A stretch of DNA of 64,000 nt from Sinorhizobium arboris LMG 14919 (GTDB lineage: Bacteria > Pseudomonadota > Alphaproteobacteria > Rhizobiales > Rhizobiaceae). Under the pieces are notes generated by a model. The model had not been told where the DNA came from, searched no databases, and worked only from the letters and a program-made list of their open reading frames with translations. Of this stretch, positions 57,246-64,000 are shown piece by piece. Position numbers and translations under genes: made by a program. Each line of letters begins with the position of its first letter. Position 1 is the first letter of the stretch. The stretch is from assembly GCF_000427465.1 (NCBI RefSeq), contig NZ_ATYB01000014.1, positions 3,103,058 to 3,167,057 of the forward strand. The letters run 5' to 3'.

Positions 57246-57973
57246 TAGGCCGCGAGCAACAGACCCACGGCCACCACCACGGCGCGGATGACCGCCTGCG
57301 GAACGCGTCGTGCCGCCCACACGCCCATGTAGCCGCCAAGGGCAGCGCCCGGCACCATGATCGCCGCGTGCAGCCAGGAAACGACGCCGCCCGCGGCGAA
57401 GACCAGGATGGCGATTGCGGCGATGACGATGGAGATGAAGTTCTTGAGCGCGTTCAGCCGGTGATAGCCACCCCCGGTGGCAAGCCCGAGAACGGCAAGC
57501 ATCATGATGCCCATGCCGGCGCCGAAAAAGCCGCCATAGACGGAGGTCGCCAGCTGGCTCGCCACGCCGAGGGGACCGATGCGATGCTCGTCGCTGCGCG
57601 CCTTCGGCTTCAGGAGGGGGCCGGCGGCGAAAATCGCGGTTGCGGCGATCAGCAGCCAGGGTACCATCACCCGGAAGGCCGGGTTGGAGAGAGACAGAAG
57701 CAGAAGCGCACCAGCGAGCCCACCGATCGCCGAAATGACGCCGAGGACGATCGCGTTCTTCCGGTCGGCGCGGATCTCCTTGGCATAGGCCATCGTCGAA
57801 GTGATATAGCCGGGGAACTGTATGATGGAGGAGGTGGCGTTGGCGACGATCGGCGGCAATCCGGCAAGCGTCATCGCGCCGAAAGTCAGAAAGGTGCCGC
57901 CACCGGCAATGGCATTGACGACGCCCGACAGGAAGCCGGAGACGAAGAGCAAGAAGATCTGGAGCAACGACAT
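57227..57973 (-). CDS. TauE/SafE-family anion exporter
   Basis: This is a multi-helix inner-membrane protein of 248 residues of the sulfite exporter TauE/SafE family. It starts [20 protein letters not shown] with [14 protein letters not shown], a family signature. The second half repeats the pattern in [18 protein letters not shown]. Substrates of relatives include sulfite, sulfoacetate and other organosulfur anions; here it is unknown. It is antisense between trmD and rplS, and its end overlaps trmD by 19 bases. Confidence 0.92.
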   Translation of the reverse strand: MSLLQIFLLFVSGFLSGVVNAIAGGGTFLTFGAMTLAGLPPIVANATSSIIQFPGYITSTMAYAKEIRADRKNAIVLGVISAIGGLAGALLLLSLSNPAFRVMVPWLLIAATAIFAAGPLLKPKARSDEHRIGPLGVASQLATSVYGGFFGAGMGIMMLAVLGLATGGGYHRLNALKNFISIVIAAIAILVFAAGGVVSWLHAAIMVPGAALGGYMGVWAARRVPQAVIRAVVVAVGLLLAAYYFFTG

Positions 57974-58285
57974 GGTTTTCCCCGAAACGCGTGAATCGGG
58001 GATAGCCGGTGGCGCGATCGACCGCAACCCGCCACTTGACCGTGGCGGGCCGTAAGCCGCCAGGGGACCGGGATGTCGAGGCCGATGCCGACAAAATCCG
58101 CTTTCGGGGATGACAAGGCCGGTGATTTGGTGTATGTGCCGGCCCGGTTCGGGTTCCTTGCCCGCCGACCGTCAACAAAGAATGGCGAATCCGCTCCTGC
58201 CGCAAGGCGGCAAGGCCTGAAGGCAAGTCCGACAGGCCGATCGAGAGCGCTCTGGCTGTTTCAGAAAAACGCAAAGGTTAGACCG

Positions 58286-58819
58286 ATGAACATCATCCAG
58301 CAGCTGGAAGCCGAACAGGCCGCCAAAATCGCCGCAAAGCGTACTCTTCCCGAATTCTCCCCGGGCGACACCGTCCGCGTCAACGTGCGCGTCGTCGAAG
58401 GCAACCGGACCCGCGTACAGGCATACGAGGGCGTCTGCATCGCCCGTTCCGGCGGCGGCCTCAACGAGAGCTTCACCGTCCGCAAGATCTCCTACGGCGA
58501 AGGCGTCGAACGCGTGTTCCCGGTCTACTCTCCGCTCGTCGAGAGCGTCGACGTGGTTCGACGCGGCAAGGTCCGCCGCGCCAAGCTCTACTACCTGCGC
58601 GACCGCCGCGGCAAGTCGGCTCGTATCGTCGAGAACACCGGCACCCGCGCGCGCAAGCTGAACGAAGCAGAGCGTCAGGCCATTTCCGAGGAGAAGGCCC
58701 GCATCGAGGCTGAAAAGGTCGCAGCCGCCCAGGCACTGGCCGCCGAGAAGGCAGCAGCCGAAGCCGCCGAGGCAAAGGCAGCCGAAGAAGCAAAGGCAGC
58801 GGAAGCTGCAGCGGAATAA
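58286..58819 (+). CDS. rplS: 50S ribosomal protein L19
   Basis: The L19 core (about residues 1-125) starts [20 protein letters not shown] and has [40 protein letters not shown] and [20 protein letters not shown]. The tail from about 130 is a long Ala/Glu/Lys helix of alphaproteobacterial type. It would usually follow trmD directly; here a TauE/SafE gene on the other strand separates them, so it has its own promoter in 57974-58285. A strong terminator follows. Confidence 0.97.
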   Translation: MNIIQQLEAEQAAKIAAKRTLPEFSPGDTVRVNVRVVEGNRTRVQAYEGVCIARSGGGLNESFTVRKISYGEGVERVFPVYSPLVESVDVVRRGKVRRAKLYYLRDRRGKSARIVENTGTRARKLNEAERQAISEEKARIEAEKVAAAQALAAEKAAAEAAEAKAAEEAKAAEAAAE

Positions 58820-58844
58820 GTTCCCAACTCTTCAGGGTTGTGCG

Positions 58845-58875
58845 GAAAGGCGGCTTCGGGCCGCCTTTCTTTTTG
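58845..58875 (+). terminator. Intrinsic terminator after rplS
   Basis: GAAAGGCGG pairs with CCGCCTTTC around a seven-base loop, followed by TTTTT, 26 bases after the stop. Confidence 0.9.
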
Positions 58876-58946
58876 GCATCATCCGCTTGTCTTCCCCATA
58901 GATTTTATGACATTTTCTGTCGCCACAATCTTCGGGAGTTCCTCCA

Positions 58947-59756
58947 ATGACAATTCGTCGCCACGTGCTTGCGGGCATTGCCGCAGTTCTTGCCGTTCCA
59001 TTCGCAGTCTCTGCGCCCGTTTTCGCCGGCGACCTGCCCGACCTCGGCGGCAAGACGGTCGTCGTGGTGACCGAGAACGCCTATCCGCCGCTGCAGTTCG
59101 TCGATCCCAAGTCCGGCCAGGCCGTCGGCTGGGAATATGACGCCATGAACGAGATCGCCAAGCGGCTGAATTTCAAAGTCGAATACCAGAACACGAGCTG
59201 GGATGCGATGATCCAGGCGGTTTCCGACGGTCAGTACCAGATCGGCATGACCGGAATCACCATCAAGGACGACCGCAAGGAGAAGGTCGATTTTTCGGAT
59301 CCCTACATGCGCTCGGAACAGTTCATGCTGGTGCGCGGCGACGAGACCCGCTTCGACGACGCCAAGAGCTTCGCAGCGCTCGAGAGCGGACTGATCGGCG
59401 CTCAACCCGGCACTTCGCCCTTCTACACGGCCGTCTACGAGATTCTTGACGGCAACGAGCAGAATCCGCGCATCAAGCTGTTCGAAACCTTCGGTGCGAC
59501 GGTGCAGGCGCTGAAGGCGGGCGACGTCGATCTGGTCTTGACCGACAGCGTCGCGGCCAAGGGTTATGTCGATTCCTCCGATGGCCAGCTCAAGGTGGTC
59601 GGCGAGGCGCTCGGCACCGAGGATTTCGGCTTCATCTTCCCGAAGGGATCGGATCTGGTGGCGCCGGTCAATGCCGCCATCAAGGCGCTGAAGGAAGACG
59701 GCACCTTCGACGCCCTCAACAAAAAGTGGTTCCTCGAATACAAGATGGGCGGCTGA
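58947..59756 (+). CDS. Amino-acid ABC transporter substrate-binding protein
   Basis: This periplasmic receptor of 269 residues belongs to the family 3 (polar amino acid) solute-binding proteins. The signal peptide covers [20 protein letters not shown] to about residue 29. The mature part has [40 protein letters not shown], the ligand loop [20 protein letters not shown] and the hinge [13 protein letters not shown]. The C-terminus has [16 protein letters not shown], typical of the family. It lies 69 bases before the permease gene on the same strand. Ligand unknown. Confidence 0.93.
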   Translation: MTIRRHVLAGIAAVLAVPFAVSAPVFAGDLPDLGGKTVVVVTENAYPPLQFVDPKSGQAVGWEYDAMNEIAKRLNFKVEYQNTSWDAMIQAVSDGQYQIGMTGITIKDDRKEKVDFSDPYMRSEQFMLVRGDETRFDDAKSFAALESGLIGAQPGTSPFYTAVYEILDGNEQNPRIKLFETFGATVQALKAGDVDLVLTDSVAAKGYVDSSDGQLKVVGEALGTEDFGFIFPKGSDLVAPVNAAIKALKEDGTFDALNKKWFLEYKMGG

Positions 59757-59825
59757 TGATCCGAGCGGGATGAAGCGCATTTCCGTTTTTCCGCCCGCAT
59801 CCCGCTCCAACCTACTGGAATCGCA

Positions 59826-60647
59826 ATGGCGTCCGTCCAAGCATCCGAAACGTCCGGGAAGGGCGACTATCCCTGGTGGCTGGTCGCCCTTGTCGTGATC
59901 GCTGCGGCGCTGGCCGCGGTCATCGCAGCCAATGACATCTTCACGCAGGTGTTCACGGTCGTCCTGAGGGGACTGGGCGTCACCGTTTTCGTCACGCTCG
60001 TCGGTTTCTTGCTCGCAACGGTGCTCGGCCTCGGCGTGGCCCTGATGGCGCTTTCCGAGCATGTGGCGCTGCGCCAGATCGCGCGCTTCTACACGGAAGT
60101 CATCCGTGGGGTGCCGATCCTCGTGCTGCTGTTCTATATCGCCTTCGTCGGCGCGCCCGCGCTGGTCACGGTTGCGAATTTCATGACGATGCCCCTGATC
60201 TCGGCCGGCTGGATGGAGCCGTTCGTCGTCAGAGACGTGTCGCTGATGTGGCGGGCGATCATGGCGCTGATGATCGGCTACTCGGCCTTCATCGCGGAGG
60301 TCTTCCGCGCCGGCATCCAGTCGGTCGACAAGGGTCAGGTGGAGGCGGCAAACGCGCTCGGGCTTTCCCGCTACCAGCGCTTTCGCCTGGTTGTCTTCCC
60401 GCAGGCAATCCGCGTCATCCTGCCGCCGCTCGGCAACGACTTCGTGGCCATGGTCAAGGATTCCTCGCTCGTTTCGGTGCTCGGCGTCGCCGACATCACG
60501 CAGATGGGCAAGGTCTATGCTTCGGGCTCTTTCCGCTTCTTCGAAACCTACTCGATCGTCGCCTATGTCTACCTCGTGCTGACGATCGGGCTGTCACTCG
60601 CGCTTCGGGCAGTCGAGCGGCGGCTGAGGCGGTCGCAAGTCCGGTAG
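59826..60647 (+). CDS. Amino-acid ABC transporter permease
   Basis: This inner-membrane permease of 273 residues is of the HisM/GlnP type. It has LRGLGVTVFVTLVGFLLATV with the T-x-x-x-T-type helix, TEVIRGVPILVLLFYIAFVG, and the EAA loop QVEAANALGLSRYQRFRLVV with FPQAIRVILPPLGNDFVAM. It works with the binding protein upstream. No ATPase gene follows; the next gene is convergent. The transporter must therefore use an ATPase encoded elsewhere. Confidence 0.93.
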   Translation: MASVQASETSGKGDYPWWLVALVVIAAALAAVIAANDIFTQVFTVVLRGLGVTVFVTLVGFLLATVLGLGVALMALSEHVALRQIARFYTEVIRGVPILVLLFYIAFVGAPALVTVANFMTMPLISAGWMEPFVVRDVSLMWRAIMALMIGYSAFIAEVFRAGIQSVDKGQVEAANALGLSRYQRFRLVVFPQAIRVILPPLGNDFVAMVKDSSLVSVLGVADITQMGKVYASGSFRFFETYSIVAYVYLVLTIGLSLALRAVERRLRRSQVR

Positions 60648-60693
60648 GCAGAGGGGGATATCGCCACCTCACGCGCGTTCTAACGCCGGCCGC

Positions 60694-62544
60694 TCAGCCC
60701 TCGAGCTCTTCGCGCAGCATTTCGAGTTCGAGCCATTCCTCCTCCATTCGCGCCAGGTCCGTCCTGAGCTTTTCGAGCTCGGCTGCCAGCTTGGCGAAGC
60801 CGCTCGGGTCGCGGGAAAACAGATCGGGATCGGCCATCTTCTCTTCGCGCCTGGCGATCTCCGCCTCCGACCTGGCAATCTCCTTCGGCAGGGTCTCGAG
60901 CGCGAATTTCTGCTTGTAGGAGAGCTTGCCCTTCGCCTTCTGAGGTTCGCTCGTCTCCAACGGAGCACCGCTCGGCCGCGCCTTTCCGGCCTTTTCGATC
61001 CTGCGCCTTTCCTCAAGCGCGCCCCGGCGCTGCGCCATCATGTCGGAGTAGCCGCCGGCATACTCGATCCAGCGGCCATCGGGCGCCTCCGGATCGGCCG
61101 GCGCGATGGTGGACGTCACCGTACGGTCGAGGAAGTCGCGGTCGTGGCTGACCAGGATCACCGTTCCGGAAAATCCGGCGACGATCTCCTGCAGCAGGTC
61201 GAGCGTCTCGATATCGAGGTCGTTGGTCGGCTCGTCGAGGATGAGGAGATTGGTGGGCCGCGCCAGGATACGGGCGAGCATGAGGCGCGCGCGTTCGCCG
61301 CCGGACAGGTCGCGGATGGGCGTGCGCGCCTGCTCCGGCTGGAAGAGGAACTCCTTCATATAGCCGGTCACATGCCGCTGCTCGCCGTTCACGAGGAGGG
61401 TCTCGCCGCGTCCGTCGGTCAGATAATGCGCGAGCGTCTCGTCCAGGTTCAGCTCCTCGCGTTTCTGGTCGAGCGTGGCGATCTCCAGATTGGTGCCTAG
61501 CCTGACGCTGCCGGCATCGGGCGCAAGCTGGCCGGTCAGGAGCTTCAGAAGCGTCGTCTTGCCGGCGCCGTTCGGGCCGACGAGGCCGATGCAGTCGCCG
61601 CGGTGGACGCGGATCGAGAACGGCGCGACGATCGTGCGGTCGCCATAGGCCTTCGCGATCTTTTCCGCCTCGATGACGAGCTTCCCCGATTCCTTCGCGT
61701 CGGCAACGGTCGCCTGGACCGTGCCCGTCGGCCCCTTGTGCCCGCGGTGCCGGGCACGCATGTCCTGCAGTTCGCCGAGCCGTCGCATATTGCGCTTGCG
61801 TCTGGCGGTCACGCCGTAGCGCAGCCAGTGCTCCTCGCGCTCGATTGCCTTGCCGAGCTTGTGCTGTTCTAGTTCTTCCGCTTCCAGCACCTCGTCGCGC
61901 CAGGCCTCGAAATGCGCGAAGCCGCGATCGAGGCGGCGCGACTGGCCCCGGTCGAGCCAGACGGTCGCCGTCGACACCTTCTCGAGGAAACGCCGGTCGT
62001 GCGAGATGAGCACCAGCGCCGAACGGCTGCGGACGAGCTCGTCTTCCAGCCACTCGATCGTCGGCAGATCGAGATGGTTCGTCGGCTCGTCGAGAAGCAG
62101 GATGTCGGGCGCCGGCGCCAGCACGCGAGCAAGGGCGGCACGCCGCGCCTCGCCGCCGGAAAGGCGCTTCGGCTCCTCCTCGCCGGTCAGCCCCAGATGC
62201 TGCAGCAGGTAGACGACCCGATAGGGATCGTCCCCGGGACCGAGGCCAGCTTCCGCATAGGCCTGGACCGTATCGAAACCGTCGAAATCGGGAGCCTGGT
62301 GCAGGTAGCGGATCGTCACCGACGGATGCCTGAAAATCTCGCCCGACTGCGGCTCGGCAAGCCCGGCGGCGATCTTCATCAGCGTCGACTTTCCCGAGCC
62401 GTTGCGGCCGACGAGACAGATGCGGTCGCCGGGCTCGACCTGCAAGCCCGCACCCGCAAGCAGCGGCGTGCCGCCGAAGGTCAGGAAAATGTCGTCAAGC
62501 TTCAGAATGGGAGGCGCCAAGGCATCAGGCTCCGGATAGATCAT
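60694..62544 (-). CDS. ABC-F family ATPase (Uup-like)
   Basis: This cytosolic protein of 616 residues has two ABC domains and no membrane segments. Domain 1 has GRNGSGKSTLMKIA, LSGGEARRAALARVL and LLDEPTNHLD; domain 2 has GPNGAGKTTLLKLL, LSGGERARLMLARIL and LILDEPTNDLD. A Lys/Arg-rich linker (HWLRYGVTARRKRNMRRLGE) lies between them. The C-terminal coiled coil (about 545-616, rich in E/R/L) is the Uup-type extension. ABC-F proteins act on ribosomes or in DNA repair. Its 5' end overlaps the 3' end of the thiamine diphosphokinase gene by 20 bases. Confidence 0.93.
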   Translation of the reverse strand: MIYPEPDALAPPILKLDDIFLTFGGTPLLAGAGLQVEPGDRICLVGRNGSGKSTLMKIAAGLAEPQSGEIFRHPSVTIRYLHQAPDFDGFDTVQAYAEAGLGPGDDPYRVVYLLQHLGLTGEEEPKRLSGGEARRAALARVLAPAPDILLLDEPTNHLDLPTIEWLEDELVRSRSALVLISHDRRFLEKVSTATVWLDRGQSRRLDRGFAHFEAWRDEVLEAEELEQHKLGKAIEREEHWLRYGVTARRKRNMRRLGELQDMRARHRGHKGPTGTVQATVADAKESGKLVIEAEKIAKAYGDRTIVAPFSIRVHRGDCIGLVGPNGAGKTTLLKLLTGQLAPDAGSVRLGTNLEIATLDQKREELNLDETLAHYLTDGRGETLLVNGEQRHVTGYMKEFLFQPEQARTPIRDLSGGERARLMLARILARPTNLLILDEPTNDLDIETLDLLQEIVAGFSGTVILVSHDRDFLDRTVTSTIAPADPEAPDGRWIEYAGGYSDMMAQRRGALEERRRIEKAGKARPSGAPLETSEPQKAKGKLSYKQKFALETLPKEIARSEAEIARREEKMADPDLFSRDPSGFAKLAAELEKLRTDLARMEEEWLELEMLREELEG

Positions 62545-63175
62545 AGGGTCGGGCGAGGATGACGGCCCGGCCGGATTTCAGGGTGAAGCGGACCGTACCA
62601 TCCGCAATGTTCGAAATGGTGCGCGACGAGCCGAAGGGCAAATGGAAGTCCTTCAGCGGATACCGCACGTTCTCGATCGACAGGTCGTTCAGCTCCGCAA
62701 GGCCGAGGATCGAGAAGAGGCTGCCTTTCGGCAGCTCGATCTCCCGCGAACCGGGCAGTAGCGGATAAGCCTCCTCCTCGCCGGAGGTCATCATCACCGC
62801 AACACCGCTCTCCGCGAGCGCGACGGTGCCGAGAAGGTGGAGGAAGGCATGATCGCTGCGCGCGCCGCCAAGCCCGCCCGCGAAGACGAGCGAGGTCGCG
62901 CCACGCTCAAGGGCCGCTTCGACGGCGATCTCCCCGTCCGTCGCATTCTTGGCGGCCGGATGACGTTCCCGCGGGACGCCGGCGAACTCAGCCAGAAGCG
63001 CCTCGTCCGTGGAATCGAAATCGCCGACCCAGAGCTCGGGAACGATCCCGAGCGTTCTTGCATGGCGCATGCCGCCATCGGCCGCGACGAACCGGCTGCC
63101 TTCGAGCTGTCGAGCAAGCCGGTCTGTCGGCGTCAGCGCACCGCCGAGGAGAATGGTAAAGGGTGAACGGGTCAT
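62525..63175 (-). CDS. Thiamine diphosphokinase
   Basis: This enzyme makes thiamine diphosphate from thiamine and ATP. The 216-residue protein starts MTRSPFTILLGGALTPTDRL (63175). It has the N-terminal SRFVAADGGMRHARTLGIVP with DGG, WVGDFDSTDEALLAEF, KNATDGEIAVEAALERGATS and FAGGLGGARSDHAFLHL, all catalytic-domain hallmarks. The C-terminal thiamine-binding part has FHLPFGSSRTISNIADGTVRF with a common S-x-x-x-S-N pattern. It is close to a TPP riboswitch on the other strand, so this is a thiamine salvage region. Confidence 0.95.
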   Translation of the reverse strand: MTRSPFTILLGGALTPTDRLARQLEGSRFVAADGGMRHARTLGIVPELWVGDFDSTDEALLAEFAGVPRERHPAAKNATDGEIAVEAALERGATSLVFAGGLGGARSDHAFLHLLGTVALAESGVAVMMTSGEEEAYPLLPGSREIELPKGSLFSILGLAELNDLSIENVRYPLKDFHLPFGSSRTISNIADGTVRFTLKSGRAVILARPYDLSGA

Positions 63176-63250
63176 GGCAGAAGCCCATAGCGCAAAGCAG
63201 CGGCGAAGGAAAAGGGGCGGCGGCTGTTTTGCCAACGCGGGCGGCGCGGA

Positions 63251-63733
63251 TCAGGTTCCGGACGCCGGATCACCCGGGAGCATGCCGTCATAGATGCCGG
63301 GCGTCGAGCCGGCGATCTCCACCGCACCGACGGCGCGGGCGTAGAATTCGGCTGGTCCCACCCCGCCGATGATCGCATAGGCATAGCCGGCGGCACGCAT
63401 GGCAGAGAGGCTTTCGACGAGCAGCGCCTCGCCGACGCCTTTGCCGCGCATCGCCGCGTCCACTCCGGTCGGGCCGAAGAAACCGAGCGCGGTGACGTCG
63501 TGGCAGGCGAAACCGACGATTCGATCGCGACGGTGGGCGATATGGATCCGCGTCGGAGTCGAGGAGAAGGCGGCTTCGGCTTCGCCGGCCCACCCTGCTC
63601 CGAAGCGCTCCTCGATCCAGGAAATGACGACCCGCCGTTCTGCCGCAAGCGCCCGGCGGATACGGATGTCGGAATCAAGGCGGGACGGACGGCCCTCGGG
63701 AAGGGCATAAAGGCGGACGAGCATGTCTGGCAT
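63251..63733 (-). CDS. GNAT-family N-acetyltransferase
   Basis: The 160-residue protein starts MPDMLVRLYALPEG (63733). The GNAT core has IRIRRALAAERRVVISWIEE at the start of the fold, RIVGFACHDVTALGFFGPTG, the acetyl-CoA loop AAMRGKGVGEALLVESL and a late GGVGPAEFYARAVGAVEIAG. The substrate is unknown. It lies 75 bp upstream of the thiamine diphosphokinase gene on the same strand and may be its co-transcribed partner. Confidence 0.88.
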   Translation of the reverse strand: MPDMLVRLYALPEGRPSRLDSDIRIRRALAAERRVVISWIEERFGAGWAGEAEAAFSSTPTRIHIAHRRDRIVGFACHDVTALGFFGPTGVDAAMRGKGVGEALLVESLSAMRAAGYAYAIIGGVGPAEFYARAVGAVEIAGSTPGIYDGMLPGDPASGT

Positions 63734-63870
63734 GGAATTATCTCCGCTTTCGGCGAACAAACGGGGCCGGCAATTGTTTGGCTCTTAATAGCGCGCCCGA
63801 CGCGCACGGCAAACGTCCGTGCTGAAACTCAGCTTGCCTAAGCCGCCGCCGAAAGCTAAATCTTCTGCTG

Positions 63871-63968
63871 CTCTAACGGGGTGCCCTGGTCGGCTTTCGC
63901 GATCACGGCTGAGAGGCTGCAAGCCAACCCGCGGAACCTGATCCGGTTCATACCGGCGGAGGGATTAG
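63871..63968 (+). promoter_or_regulatory. TPP riboswitch (THI element)
   Basis: The plus strand shows the conserved THI-box parts in order: ACGGGGTGCCC, GGCTGAGAGG, AACCCGCGGAACCTGATCCG and GTTCATACCGGCGGAGGGA. These match the TPP aptamer helices P2-P5. An ATG occupies 63998-64000, so the controlled gene starts at the window edge. Thiamine ABC transporter genes (thiBPQ) are the usual target in rhizobia; that is inference. Confidence 0.93.
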
Positions 63969-64000
63969 AAGCGATCGGATCGATACGCGCTTTTCCCATG

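Overview
The window is a 64 kb piece of an alphaproteobacterial chromosome, most likely a Sinorhizobium/Ensifer-type rhizobium. The evidence is high GC, rhizobial mosaic intergenic palindromes (clearest at 10137-10324), IalB-family, DUF2794, DUF2585 and DUF1223 genes, and a ccmABCDG cluster. The genus is inferred; no database search was possible. No rRNA, tRNA or CRISPR array was seen.

Left core (1-14.8 kb): a LolA-like carrier, xthA, a lone cyclic-nucleotide-binding protein beside an OmpR-type response regulator, a YkuD protein, a SixA-like phosphatase, leuC, a MarR/Bcr-CflA drug efflux pair, argG, a LysE exporter, a three-gene ABC importer and rlmN.

Accessory island (about 14.8-30.5 kb): a two-partner secretion locus of contact-dependent-inhibition (CDI) type lies between rlmN and an IalB-family gene. 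Its order is an IalB-family protein, a TpsB/FhaC transporter, a lipoprotein and a giant TpsA/CdiA-like exoprotein of about 3,690 residues. The exoprotein reading frame is broken by one base in a G5 run inside the TPS secretion domain (18661-18665). Its repeat region is built from alternating A/B modules of about 275 bp. It ends in a putative polymorphic-toxin domain that overlaps a CPCC-type immunity gene. Downstream are a small ORF translationally coupled to a second immunity-like gene, a degraded second copy of the CdiA C-terminal region and a phage terminase fragment that abuts the next chromosomal gene. Together these look like a toxin/immunity cassette array with a prophage scar.

Right core (30.5-64 kb): IalB, DUF1232, phhB, LMW-PTP, thpR, a GDSL esterase diverging from an ABC ATPase/FtsX permease pair, a Bax-inhibitor-1 protein, a GNAT enzyme, DUF2794, DUF1223 and acnA. 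Then come ccmABCDG (cytochrome c maturation), a minus-strand group of DUF2585, septation protein A, ftsY, mtaB and dapF, and a metallo-hydrolase. The plus-strand translation cluster is ffh, chorismate mutase, rpsP, rimM, trmD and rplS, with a TauE/SafE gene antisense inside it. The window ends with an amino-acid importer lacking an ATPase, an ABC-F protein, thiamine diphosphokinase, a GNAT gene and a TPP riboswitch whose target starts at the last base triplet.

The most notable non-genic structures are the mosaic palindromes between genes and three related repeats that appear to have expanded the acidic N-terminal part of FtsY in frame.
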